In this document: positions 7,472 through 15,473 of the stretch, piece by piece
Layout of the letters: the number at the start of each line of letters is the position of its first letter
How positions within the stretch are numbered: position 1 is the stretch's first letter
Assembly: GCF_009731355.2 (NCBI RefSeq)
Contig: NZ_AP022810.1
Span: 1,144,001-1,208,000 of the forward strand
DNA: 64,000 nucleotides
Source: Desulfuromonas sp. AOP6
GTDB taxonomy: Bacteria; Desulfobacterota; Desulfuromonadia; Desulfuromonadales; SZUA-540
Direction of reading: 5' to 3'
Made by a program: the position numbers and the translations under genes
Notes under the pieces: generated by a model
Databases searched by the model: none
What the model was told of the DNA's origin: nothing
The model's input: only the letters and a program-made list of their open reading frames with translations

Positions 7472-9420
7472 ATTCCCGAATCTATCAGGGGGAGGTCAGT
7501 CATGCCCGTCTGGAACCGGTGCGCCACCAGTTCCGGTATCCGGTCTATTTCTATGCCTTCGATCTGGACGAGCTTCCCGGACTTGCCAAGGAGAATCCCC
7601 TCTTCGGGTACAACCGGCTGCGGCCCGTGGCCGTCCACGACCGGGACTACCTGACCCCTGGGGAGGAACCGATCCGGACCAAGCTGGCCAACCTCCTCCG
7701 GCAGCTGGGGCAGGGTATGGAGCTGGGTCGGGTGGTGCTGGTCACCGCCGCCCGGTATTTCAATTATGTTTTCAACCCTGCCAGCTTCTTCTACTGTCAC
7801 GACCCCGAGGGGCGTCTTGCCTGCGTGCTGGTCCAGGTCAACAATACTTTCGGTGAGATGCACCTCTACCTCCTTGCCGGGGAGACCGTTCTGCAGTCCG
7901 GGGTCCAGAAGGTTTTCCACGTTTCCCCCTTTTTTCCGAGGCGGGGCCGTTACGAGTTCCACCTGACGCCTCCGGGGGAGAACATCGATAACACGATCCG
8001 CTACTTCCAGGACGACAGACTCTCTCTGGTGGCCCGGATCCAAGGCCAGGCCAGACCCCTGACCCCCGGGAGCCTGGCCCGAACGGTGGCGAGCCATCCG
8101 CTGTGCGCCAGCCTGACCATGCCCCGCATCCTCTGGCAGGCGGCGAGACTTTATTGGCAAAGGAGACTTCCCGTGTATCACAAGCCCGTTCCCGAAAGCG
8201 CCCTGACCATCCGTCCCGTTCCGGCCGGCCTCCTCGACCGTCTCGGCGAAAAAATGGTTCTTCGGTTCCTTTCCCGTCTACCCCAAGGACGGCTGCTCCT
8301 CACCACTCCAGACCGACGGGAGTTCCGGTTCGGCTCGGGGGAAGACACTCCCCTCCGGATGCAGATCCGCGAGCCCCGCTTCTTCCGCCGCGTGATGCTC
8401 CATGGCGACGTGGGATTTGGGGAATCGTACACCGACGGCGACTGGACCACACCGGATTTGCCGGAGGTCCTCACGCTGCTTGCCGCCAATGAGGAGGCAA
8501 TGGACGACCGCAGCCTCGCCACGGCAGCGGCGGGGCGACTGGTCAACTATGTCCGCCACCTGCGGCGTCCCAACACCGTCCGGGGCAGCTCCCGCAACAT
8601 CCGGGAACACTACGACCTGAGCAACGATTTCTTCTCCATCCTCCTGGATCCCACCATGACCTACTCCTGCGGAATCTTCGAGCAGGAGACCGATTCCCTC
8701 GAACAGTCCCAGAAAAACAAGCTGCGAACCATGATCCGCAAGGCCGGGATCACAGCGGCGGACCACGTCCTCGAGATCGGCTGCGGGTGGGGGGGCTTCG
8801 CCCTCGAAGCGGTGCGTCAGACGGGCTGCCGGGTCACCGGAATCACCGTTTCCCGGGAGCAGCTCGATTTCGCCCTGCAGCGGGTGCGGGAGGCGGGCCT
8901 GGAGGATCGCATCGATCTGCGGCTCTGCGACTACCGCCACATCGAGGGGACATACTCAAAAATCGTCTCCATCGAAATGCTGGAGGCCGTGGGCCATGCC
9001 GGGCTGGGCCCTTTCTTTGCTGCCTGCGACCGGGCCCTGGCCCCCGGCGGCCGTGCGGCTATCCAGGTCATCACTATCGCCGACCGGAAATACGAGACCT
9101 ACCGCACCAGTTCCGACTGGATCCGCAAGCATATCTTTCCCGGGGGGCATGTCCCCTCCCCAGGGGCCATTTCCGCAGCGGTGAGAAACCATTCCTCCCT
9201 GGCCATCGAAGAGGTCGAAAACTACGGTCGCCACTACGCCCGAACCCTGGATATCTGGCGCAGGACCCTCCTGAAGCGTCAGGGGGAGATCCATGCCCTC
9301 GGTTTCGACGACTCTTTCGTCCGTAAGTGGGACTATTACTTTGCCTACTGTCAGGCTGGTTTCACCGCTGGACTCATCGACCTGGCCCAGTTCGTCCTCA
9401 ACAAACCGAATCGCGGCTGA
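7468..9420 (+). CDS. Fused DUF1365 - cyclopropane-fatty-acyl-phospholipid synthase
   Basis: A 650-residue fusion. Residues 1 to ~235 are a complete DUF1365 domain (start [20 protein letters not shown], later [10 protein letters not shown]). From ~255 on it is a full SAM-dependent cyclopropane synthase: [19 protein letters not shown] near 382, the SAM loop [10 protein letters not shown] near 434, and [11 protein letters not shown] near 555. These domains are usually separate adjacent genes. The start is GTG at 7468, overlapping the previous stop. Family knowledge: SAM methylates the double bond of membrane phospholipid acyl chains to give a cyclopropane or methyl branch. The domain junction shows no frameshift or internal ribosome-binding site, so a single polypeptide is expected. 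Confidence 0.9.
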   Translation: MNSRIYQGEVSHARLEPVRHQFRYPVYFYAFDLDELPGLAKENPLFGYNRLRPVAVHDRDYLTPGEEPIRTKLANLLRQLGQGMELGRVVLVTAARYFNYVFNPASFFYCHDPEGRLACVLVQVNNTFGEMHLYLLAGETVLQSGVQKVFHVSPFFPRRGRYEFHLTPPGENIDNTIRYFQDDRLSLVARIQGQARPLTPGSLARTVASHPLCASLTMPRILWQAARLYWQRRLPVYHKPVPESALTIRPVPAGLLDRLGEKMVLRFLSRLPQGRLLLTTPDRREFRFGSGEDTPLRMQIREPRFFRRVMLHGDVGFGESYTDGDWTTPDLPEVLTLLAANEEAMDDRSLATAAAGRLVNYVRHLRRPNTVRGSSRNIREHYDLSNDFFSILLDPTMTYSCGIFEQETDSLEQSQKNKLRTMIRKAGITAADHVLEIGCGWGGFALEAVRQTGCRVTGITVSREQLDFALQRVREAGLEDRIDLRLCDYRHIEGTYSKIVSIEMLEAVGHAGLGPFFAACDRALAPGGRAAIQVITIADRKYETYRTSSDWIRKHIFPGGHVPSPGAISAAVRNHSSLAIEEVENYGRHYARTLDIWRRTLLKRQGEIHALGFDDSFVRKWDYYFAYCQAGFTAGLIDLAQFVLNKPNRG

Positions 9421-9433
9421 CCCCGGAGGAACC

Positions 9434-9991
9434 ATGACACCCCTGGCAAGCAAGGTGCTGAATTTTTTCCTTTACCAGACCGGCTGGTTTTTCTGCGTCC
9501 TGGGAGCCGCCTGGGGCTACCCGATAACGGGGGCTCTTCTCTCGCTCCTCCTTATTGTCGTGCACCTGCTCCTTGCCGGGAACCGGCGAAACGAGATCCT
9601 GCTTTTGGGAAGCGCCTGTCTTCTCGGGGTGACCATCGACAGTCTCCAGCAGGGCCTGGGACTGTTCACCTTCCGGAGCGACCCCGGGTGGCCCCTATGG
9701 ATTCCCCTGTGGGTCTTTGTTATCTGGGCCCAGTTCGCGACCCTCTTCCATTACGCTCTGCGCTGGATGGCCGGCCGGTATGTGCTCGCGGCTCTCCTTG
9801 GCGGCGTGGGGGGGCCGCTGGCCTATGGGGCAGGCATGCGCCTTGGCGCCGCCTCTCTCGGCGACCTTCCCGTTCTGACCTTCCTCAGCCTTGCCCTGGT
9901 GTGGGCTTCCGTGACTCCAGCCCTACTGTGGCTCAGTGAACGTTTCGGGGAGGCCACGGGGAGCTACCGGGGCATGGGGAAAAGAGCTTGA
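9434..9991 (+). CDS. DUF2878 family membrane protein
   Basis: A 185-residue inner-membrane protein with about five hydrophobic helices and a short charged C-terminus. The order of segments (FFLYQTGWFFCVLGAAWG, LLGVTIDSLQQGLGLFTF, PLWVFVIWAQFATLFHYALRW) fits DUF2878. The start at 9434 has GGAGGA four bases upstream and lies 13 bases after the previous stop. Biochemical role unknown; it travels with the lipid-modification genes on both sides. Confidence 0.75.
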   Translation: MTPLASKVLNFFLYQTGWFFCVLGAAWGYPITGALLSLLLIVVHLLLAGNRRNEILLLGSACLLGVTIDSLQQGLGLFTFRSDPGWPLWIPLWVFVIWAQFATLFHYALRWMAGRYVLAALLGGVGGPLAYGAGMRLGAASLGDLPVLTFLSLALVWASVTPALLWLSERFGEATGSYRGMGKRA

Positions 9992-10013
9992 TTTCTGGAG
10001 AGGGGGGATAATT

Positions 10014-10586
10014 ATGGCGAATAGACATTACGGGAGGAATGTCCTGGCGGCAGCCTTGGCCATGATTCTCTTCACCAGCGCCGGGCATGCCGCAGAAATC
10101 CATGGAGTTCAGTTCCCGGACCAGGTCCATGTTAATGGCAGAGTGCTCACGATTAAGGGGACGGCCATCCTCAAGTGGGCTGGTCTCTTCAGCGTGTACG
10201 TCGGGGCCTTCTATCTCCCCGCAGAGGTTCCGGCGGACCGATGGAGGGATGATGTGGCGAAAAAGCTCGAGCTGAGCTATTTCCGGGAAATCGAAGGCGA
10301 GGACTTCGGCAAGGCATCGGACAAGCTTCTGAGGGAAAACCACTCCGAGAAGGACTACCAGATCCTCGAGTCCCGCCTGAACCTCCTCTACCGCCTTTTT
10401 CAGGACGTCAGGGCGGGGGACCGCTACGGCCTGGCCTACTCCCCGGGCGGGGGGACGGAACTGCGTCTCAACGGCCAGATCCTCGGGACCATCCCCGGTG
10501 CCGACTTCGCCGTGGCCTATTTCGGCATCTGGCTGGGGGACAATCCCATCAGCGAGGATTTCCGCGACAACCTGCTGGGCCGGTAA
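10014..10586 (+). CDS. Chalcone isomerase-like periplasmic protein
   Basis: A 190-residue protein with a cleavable signal peptide (NVLAAALAMILFTSAGHAAE, cleavage predicted after AHA-type GHA). The mature part starts IHGVQFPDQVHVNGRVLTIKG and continues with the SVYVGAFYLP block of chalcone isomerase-like proteins, whose fold also binds fatty acids. The start at 10014 follows GAGGGGGG; a longer frame into the preceding gene lacks a signal peptide. In this context a periplasmic lipid-binding or lipid-handling role is more likely than flavonoid chemistry; that is inference. Confidence 0.8.
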   Translation: MANRHYGRNVLAAALAMILFTSAGHAAEIHGVQFPDQVHVNGRVLTIKGTAILKWAGLFSVYVGAFYLPAEVPADRWRDDVAKKLELSYFREIEGEDFGKASDKLLRENHSEKDYQILESRLNLLYRLFQDVRAGDRYGLAYSPGGGTELRLNGQILGTIPGADFAVAYFGIWLGDNPISEDFRDNLLGR

Positions 10587-10604
10587 ACCACCGAGGAGAA
10601 AAAC

Positions 10605-11138
10605 ATGAAGAGCTTGAGTTCGATCCTGTGCGCCGCCTTTCTGCTGATTTTCCTTCTGCCAGGGTGCGCCTCCGTCACCGTCAGCGACTACGAGGGGCGG
10701 ACCCCTGAACTGGTTCTCGAGACTTTCTTCGACGGGCCTCTCACTGCCCATGGGGTGGTGAAGAATCGCTCCGGCAAGGTCATCCGGTATTTCACTGCCG
10801 AGATCCGGGCCTGGTGGGACGGCCCCGTGGGAACCCTGGACGAGACCTTCGTCTTCGATGACGGGGAAGTCCAGCGCCGGCTCTGGAAACTGACCCGGGA
10901 GGGGAAAGGCCGGTACACCGGCACTGCCAATGACGTGGTCGGCACCGCTCGGGGGGAGGTGGCTGGAAACAGCTTTTTCATGGAATATGTGCTGGAAGTC
11001 CCCTACAGGGGAAAAAGCCTGGAGGTGACCATCGATGACCGGATGTACCTGGTGAGCCCTGGAGTCCTGGTCAATGAATCCGAGATGCGCAAGTTCGGTA
11101 TTCGGGTGGGGGAAATCCTCCTGGTGATTCTTAAGTAG
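10605..11138 (+). CDS. DUF3833 family lipoprotein
   Basis: A 177-residue lipoprotein: the signal peptide ends in the lipobox LLPGC, so Cys21 is the predicted lipidated residue. The mature domain, with TPELVLETFFDGPLTAHGVV and FVFDDGEVQRRLWKL, matches DUF3833. GAGGAG precedes the ATG, 18 bases after the previous stop. Family members are regularly found at the end of gene sets like this one; function unknown. Confidence 0.8.
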   Translation: MKSLSSILCAAFLLIFLLPGCASVTVSDYEGRTPELVLETFFDGPLTAHGVVKNRSGKVIRYFTAEIRAWWDGPVGTLDETFVFDDGEVQRRLWKLTREGKGRYTGTANDVVGTARGEVAGNSFFMEYVLEVPYRGKSLEVTIDDRMYLVSPGVLVNESEMRKFGIRVGEILLVILK

Positions 11139-11147
11139 AAGGGTCGG

Positions 11148-11252
11148 ATGGCCGGAGATCGCAAAAAATTAAAGACGTCCCTTCAAATCCTGTACCTCCT
11201 CGGTTGGGTAGGACTAAGCGTCGCGGCGGCCCTGGTCGGGTTTGCCTCCTGA
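11148..11252 (+). CDS. 34-residue single-span membrane microprotein
   Basis: ATG at 11148 (nine bases after the stop of the DUF3833 gene, preceded by AGAAGGG) opens a 34-codon frame ending TGA at 11252. The peptide has a basic N-terminus (MAGDRKKLKTS) and one hydrophobic helix (LQILYLLGWVGLSVAAALVG), so it would insert as a small inner-membrane protein. Position, spacing and composition support it as the last gene of the lipid operon; there is no homology evidence. Confidence 0.5.
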   Translation: MAGDRKKLKTSLQILYLLGWVGLSVAAALVGFAS

Positions 11253-11285
11253 GAAATAAAGGACACTTCCCAGATTTCCGGCTGG

Positions 11286-11384
11286 CGCACGCAGAGCAAG
11301 GTTATGCTCTGCAAAGAGATAGCGCAAGTTCGCGGGATTCACTACACCACGGTCCGCAAGGTGTTCAACGGGAATAAGAACTGA
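11286..11384 (+). pseudogene. Tail of a REP/IS200-type (Y1) transposase
   Basis: An open frame without a start reads RTQSKVMLCKEIAQVRGIHY, then TTVRKVFNGNKN and a stop. It looks like the C-terminal helix-turn-helix of REP-associated Y1 transposases, which are commonly found with dispersed hairpin repeats like those around it. Only 32 codons survive. Confidence 0.45.
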
Positions 11385-11469
11385 TACTTCAAGACCTGAC
11401 CTATTTGCTTTTGCTTGGCTACCCTTAAATGGTTGATGACATAGCGCTCATGCGGCGTAAAATGCTGCT

Positions 11470-11543
11470 AGGACATGATGGGTTCCTTTCCGGTGTATTG
11501 GTTGCTCGCACTTCCAACAATACCAGAAACCCCATCATGTCCT
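11470..11543. repeat. Large imperfect inverted repeat
   Basis: AGGACATGATGGG starting at 11470 is complemented by CCCATCATGTCCT ending at 11543, and the pairing continues inward (TATTGGTTG against CAACAATACC) around a ~10-base loop. The right arm is also the left part of repeat R2 copy 2. It resembles the end palindrome of a small mobile element. Confidence 0.7.
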
Positions 11544-11591
11544 GCTTTTTAGCCCGCGGTGCGGGTGGTGCACTTACGAGGTGAATCTACC
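11515..11591. repeat. 77-bp repeat R2, copy 2
   Basis: Near-identical to 4554-4630. Here it directly precedes the glutamine amidotransferase gene. Confidence 0.8.
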
Positions 11592-11612
11592 TACAAGGAA
11601 ACAGGATTCAAA

Positions 11613-12323
11613 ATGCGAGCACATTACTTACAGCATGTACCGTTTGAGGGCTTGGGCAGTATTGAATCCTGGCTACAAAACGCGGGTTATGAAATATCAA
11701 GCACCCAATTTTTCAGCTCGGAAGTTTTGCCTGATGTTGAAGATATTGATTTCCTCGTAGTCATGGGTGGCCCGATGAGCGCTACCGATGAAACAGAATA
11801 TCCTTGGCTCATAAATGAAAAAAAGGTCATCAGAAGGGCTATTGAAGCGGGAAAACCCGTACTGGGCATTTGTTTAGGTGCCCAACTGATGGCAAACGCC
11901 ATGGGAGGCAAGGTCTTCAAAAATCCAGTGAAAGAAATTGGCTGGTTCCCCGTTTCAGCAGTTGAATCAGAAAACACTTCCGCTTTTCAGTTCCCACAAG
12001 AAATTGCAGTGTTTCACTGGCATGGTGAAACCTTCAGTCTGCCAAAAGGTGCTGTTCAAATAGCAGAAAGTAAAGGCTGTAAAAATCAAGCCTTCCAGAT
12101 TGGAAGCAATGCTATCGGGATGCAGTTCCACCTGGAAACTACGCCCCTATCTGCACGGGCAATTGTCGAAAATTGCCGAAATGAACTCGTTGAAGACGAA
12201 TATATTCAATCAGAAGCGGAAATTTTGTCCGCGCCCCAGGAGCGCTATGCATTAATAAACAGCTTAATGGACAGAGTTCTGGAGTATTTACACGCGAAGG
12301 TGGGCAAGAGGGGTCAGGTCTGA
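11613..12323 (+). CDS. Class I glutamine amidotransferase (GMP synthase-like GATase1)
   Basis: A 236-residue cytosolic protein. GICLGAQLMANAMGG carries the nucleophilic cysteine (about residue 87) and MQFHLETT the histidine and glutamate of the Cys-His-Glu triad; VVMGGPMSATDE is the usual preceding strand. It is of the stand-alone type that resembles the amidotransferase part of GMP synthase; the ammonia acceptor is unknown. The start at 11613 is preceded by AAGGAAACAGG; the frame continues 54 bases upstream into repeat R2. The gene is AT-rich relative to its neighbours, follows R2 and runs at its 3' end into GGGGTCAGGTCTGA, a relative of the R1 start, so it looks like cargo of a mobile unit. 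Confidence 0.85.
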   Translation: MRAHYLQHVPFEGLGSIESWLQNAGYEISSTQFFSSEVLPDVEDIDFLVVMGGPMSATDETEYPWLINEKKVIRRAIEAGKPVLGICLGAQLMANAMGGKVFKNPVKEIGWFPVSAVESENTSAFQFPQEIAVFHWHGETFSLPKGAVQIAESKGCKNQAFQIGSNAIGMQFHLETTPLSARAIVENCRNELVEDEYIQSEAEILSAPQERYALINSLMDRVLEYLHAKVGKRGQV

Positions 12324-12402
12324 AATGTCTTGACTTATAGTCGGCCTTTTAATGGGTGACCCCAGGGCACCGTACTTCCCGTTCCATTGGTCATGGTTGG
12401 CT

Positions 12403-12600
12403 TTAAAGATGGTCGGAGAGTTCATCCACTTTACGCTGCGCTTCCTTTTCGCTTAAGTTGTATTTCTCCTGAAGCTTTCCGACGAGCCGTTCGCGCTGAC
12501 CATCGATAAAGTCGATATCATTACCACTGAGCTCCCCCCATAGTCCTTTGAGCAGTCCTCTCAGCTGATGCCACCGGGCTTTGAATTCCTTGTTATCCAT
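12403..12600 (-). CDS. CsbD-like stress protein
   Basis: A 65-residue hydrophilic protein with the CsbD pattern: KEFKARWHQLRGLLKGLWG, then DIDFIDGQRERLVGKLQEKY and a C-terminal helix. An in-frame ATG lies 12 bases upstream, but GAGGG at proper distance favours the start at 12600. CsbD proteins are abundant general-stress proteins of unknown mechanism. It lies downstream of three transporter genes on the same strand. Confidence 0.85.
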   Translation of the reverse strand: MDNKEFKARWHQLRGLLKGLWGELSGNDIDFIDGQRERLVGKLQEKYNLSEKEAQRKVDELSDHL

Positions 12601-12746
12601 GGTTTCCCTCATTCCTCTCGAAAATTGGTCATGCCAAGTTCTCTTCCTATTTCATTCTATCGGATAGTTCGGGGAAGCCAATCAGTTACACTTTGATTTG
12701 CGTCCTGTCTTTGGCCTTAAGCGGGCCCTATCGATGTAAAATGAGT

Positions 12747-15413
12747 TTATTTATGGAATCGAATGCGGAGCTTCACTGCCTGTCCGACTGCCAGGGGTAT
12801 GAGGCTGGCGCCAAGAATCAGCAGCCATTCCCGCGGGCTTGGGGCGACCAGTCCGAGAATTTTCGAGAGGCCTGGCAGGTAGATGGCCGAAAGCAGCAAG
12901 CCGATGCCGAGACCGATCGCGCCCCAGATATGGGGATTGGTGGTAATCTCGTTGCGCAGCACGGGGCTGGCGGGATCGCGCATATTGAAGACGTGCCACA
13001 GGCGGGCCAGCACCAGGGAGGAGAAGGAGATGGTGACAGCACGTTCGGCGGGTATCTCCCAATGCACCAGGGCCACGGCAAACGCTCCCAAAACGGCGAT
13101 GGTAAATATCAGGGTGTAGCCGCCGATGCCCAGCCAGTGTTTGCGGGTCAGCACCGGCTCCTTGGGGTCGCGCGGCGGCTGCTGCATGATCCGCGGGCGG
13201 GCTTCCCCCATACCCAGCGCCAGGGCGGGAAAAACATCGCCAATCAGGTTGATGTAGAGGATCTGCAGCGGCAGCAGGGGAAGCGGTGCCCCGACCAGCG
13301 TCGCCAGGGTGATGATGGCGACCTCGCTGACGTTGCCGGAGATCAGGTAGGTGATAAAATTGCGGATGTTGTTGAAAATGCCGCGCCCGTACCGGATCGC
13401 CAACACGATGGTGCCGAAGCGGTCATCCTTGAGGACCATGTCGGCCGCCTCTTTGGCGACCTGGGTGCCCCGTTTCCCCATCGCCACACCGATGTCGGCC
13501 TTTTTAAGTGCCGGCGCATCGTTGACCCCGTCGCCGGTCATGGCGACGATCTCCCCCTTGTCCCGATAAAGGGAGATCAACGAAAGCTTCTGCTCGGGCG
13601 TAACCCGCGCAAAGATGGAGGCCTGCACAATTTTTTCCTGTTCCTCGGGCGAAAGAGATTCGGTGTCCTGCAGGATCTCTCCTTTGAGGGTTTTGGATGC
13701 ATCCGCCTCAAGGCCGACTGCCGCGGCAATCCCCCGGGCGGTGGCGGGATGATCGCCCGTCACCATAATGACCCGTATGCCGGCGCTGGCGCATTCCTTC
13801 AGGGCGTCGGCCACATCCTGGCGCGGAGGATCGTGCAGGGCGGCAAACCCCAGCAGGGTCAGATCGCCGTAGGGGTCCTCGTCTTTGCTGTCGATCTCTT
13901 TAGCGGCCAGGGCCATCAGCCGCATGCCCTCTTCGGCCAGCGCCCGGTTCTGCTCCACCCATTCACGGCGCCCCTGCTGCGACAGCTCAACCACCTCGTC
14001 TTCCTCCGCTACGCGGGTGCAGCATCCCAGCACCGCTTCCGGCGCGCCCTTGACCGCCACCAGAATCTCACCCTCGTATTCGTGAAAGGTCGCCATCATC
14101 ATCGTTTCGGCACTGAAGGCTTCCTCGCGGATTTCGGAATAATCTTTCAGCAGTTCCTGGCGATGCACTCCCGCCGCTCCAGCGACGCGTAGCAGGGCGG
14201 TCTCGGTGGGATCTCCCAGTTCCTCTTCCTGGTTGAGGGAGGCGTTGTTGCACAGCACACCAACCCGCAGGATTTTCTGCAGGCGCGCGTCCTGCTTCGG
14301 GTCGGGCCCCTCCTCTTCGTCGATCTCAATCTCTTTTCCGGACAGGATGAAGCGGCGTACCCGCATGCGGTTTTCGGTCAGGGTACCGGTTTTATCCGTG
14401 AAGATGACGGTCGTCGCACCCAGGGTTTCCACCGCGGAGAGGCGGCTGATCAGGGCATTGTGTTCGGCCATGCGCCACATGCCGCGCGCCAGGGCGATGG
14501 TGGCCACCACCGGCAGCCCTTCCGGCACGGCGGCGATGGCCATGGCAATGGCGGTCTCCAGCACCAACGCCACGTCCCTTCCGCCGATCAGTCCGGCCGC
14601 CGCTACCACAATGCCCATTACCAAGGTGAGCAGCACAAGGCGCCGCCCCAGCCGCTCCAGCCGTTTTTCCAGCGGCGTCATTTCATCTTCGGCCTCCTGC
14701 ACCAGGCCGGCGATGGTGCCAATTTCTGTATTCATGCCGGTGGCAGTGACAATGCCGGCTCCAGAACCCGAGGTGACGGCGGTGCCTTTGAACAGCATGT
14801 TGGCGCGCTCGGCCAGGGGAGTGGATCGGTCGAGGGGAGCTGTCGTCTTCGGAGCAGGGACGGATTCTCCTGTCAGGGCGGATTCATCTGCCCGCAGCCG
14901 GTTTGCTTCGAATAGACGCAGATCGGCCGGGACGAGGTCGCCTGCGTCGATCTGTACCACATCTCCCGGTACCAGCTTGGCGGCAGAAATCTCACTGTCC
15001 TGCCCATCCCGTTGGACGCGGGCGCTAACGCGCTCCAGGCGTTGCAGCGCTTCCATCGAGCGGGTCGCCTTGAGTTCGGTGATAAAGCCAATCGCCGCGT
15101 TGAGCACGAGCGCAATCGCCACGGCAACGCTTTCGAGCCATTCGCCGAACAGAAAGGCGGCGGCCGACGCGACGCCGAGCAGGATGATCACCAGGCTCTT
15201 GAACTGATTGACCAGAAGTTTCCAGATGGTGACCTTCTGTTTCTGACGCAGCCGGTTGGGGCCGTAGACGTGACGCTGCCGACGAACCTGCTCGGCGCTC
15301 AGCCCCTGTTCCGGGTCAAGGTCAAAGTGTTTGGCAGCTTCCTCTGCCGGAAGAGCCCAGGGGGATTGAATCTGTTCGCGCTTTTTGTTTTGGCTCTCCG
15401 ATTTTTCAGGCAT
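12747..15413 (-). CDS. P2-type cation-transporting ATPase
   Basis: An 888-residue inner-membrane pump of the calcium/sodium-type ATPase family (COG0474). In order: cation-ATPase N-terminal domain (ALPAEEAAKHFDLDPEQGLS), actuator domain with LTGES, TM4 PEGLP, phosphorylation site DKTGTLT, nucleotide domain with KGAPE, hinge TGDGVNDAPALKKADIGVAM, and TM5-TM10 with NLIGDVFPALALG. The TM6 aspartate is kept, but the usual Thr-Asp pair of calcium pumps is Gly-Asp, so the ion cannot be fixed from sequence. A GTG six bases further upstream is also possible as the start. It lies 60 bases after the CopB-type pump on the same strand. Confidence 0.85.
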   Translation of the reverse strand: MPEKSESQNKKREQIQSPWALPAEEAAKHFDLDPEQGLSAEQVRRQRHVYGPNRLRQKQKVTIWKLLVNQFKSLVIILLGVASAAAFLFGEWLESVAVAIALVLNAAIGFITELKATRSMEALQRLERVSARVQRDGQDSEISAAKLVPGDVVQIDAGDLVPADLRLFEANRLRADESALTGESVPAPKTTAPLDRSTPLAERANMLFKGTAVTSGSGAGIVTATGMNTEIGTIAGLVQEAEDEMTPLEKRLERLGRRLVLLTLVMGIVVAAAGLIGGRDVALVLETAIAMAIAAVPEGLPVVATIALARGMWRMAEHNALISRLSAVETLGATTVIFTDKTGTLTENRMRVRRFILSGKEIEIDEEEGPDPKQDARLQKILRVGVLCNNASLNQEEELGDPTETALLRVAGAAGVHRQELLKDYSEIREEAFSAETMMMATFHEYEGEILVAVKGAPEAVLGCCTRVAEEDEVVELSQQGRREWVEQNRALAEEGMRLMALAAKEIDSKDEDPYGDLTLLGFAALHDPPRQDVADALKECASAGIRVIMVTGDHPATARGIAAAVGLEADASKTLKGEILQDTESLSPEEQEKIVQASIFARVTPEQKLSLISLYRDKGEIVAMTGDGVNDAPALKKADIGVAMGKRGTQVAKEAADMVLKDDRFGTIVLAIRYGRGIFNNIRNFITYLISGNVSEVAIITLATLVGAPLPLLPLQILYINLIGDVFPALALGMGEARPRIMQQPPRDPKEPVLTRKHWLGIGGYTLIFTIAVLGAFAVALVHWEIPAERAVTISFSSLVLARLWHVFNMRDPASPVLRNEITTNPHIWGAIGLGIGLLLSAIYLPGLSKILGLVAPSPREWLLILGASLIPLAVGQAVKLRIRFHK

Positions 15414-15473
15414 TGGCACCCACCCGTTTCATGAGTGTTTTTGCGGAAAATTTATCTCGGGAAACGGTAGCCA

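Noticed and set aside
12693-14192. 499-codon open frame antisense to the P2-type ATPase
   Set aside because: Low-complexity Gln/Gly/His-rich translation typical of an antisense shadow; the ATPase motifs on the minus strand are complete.
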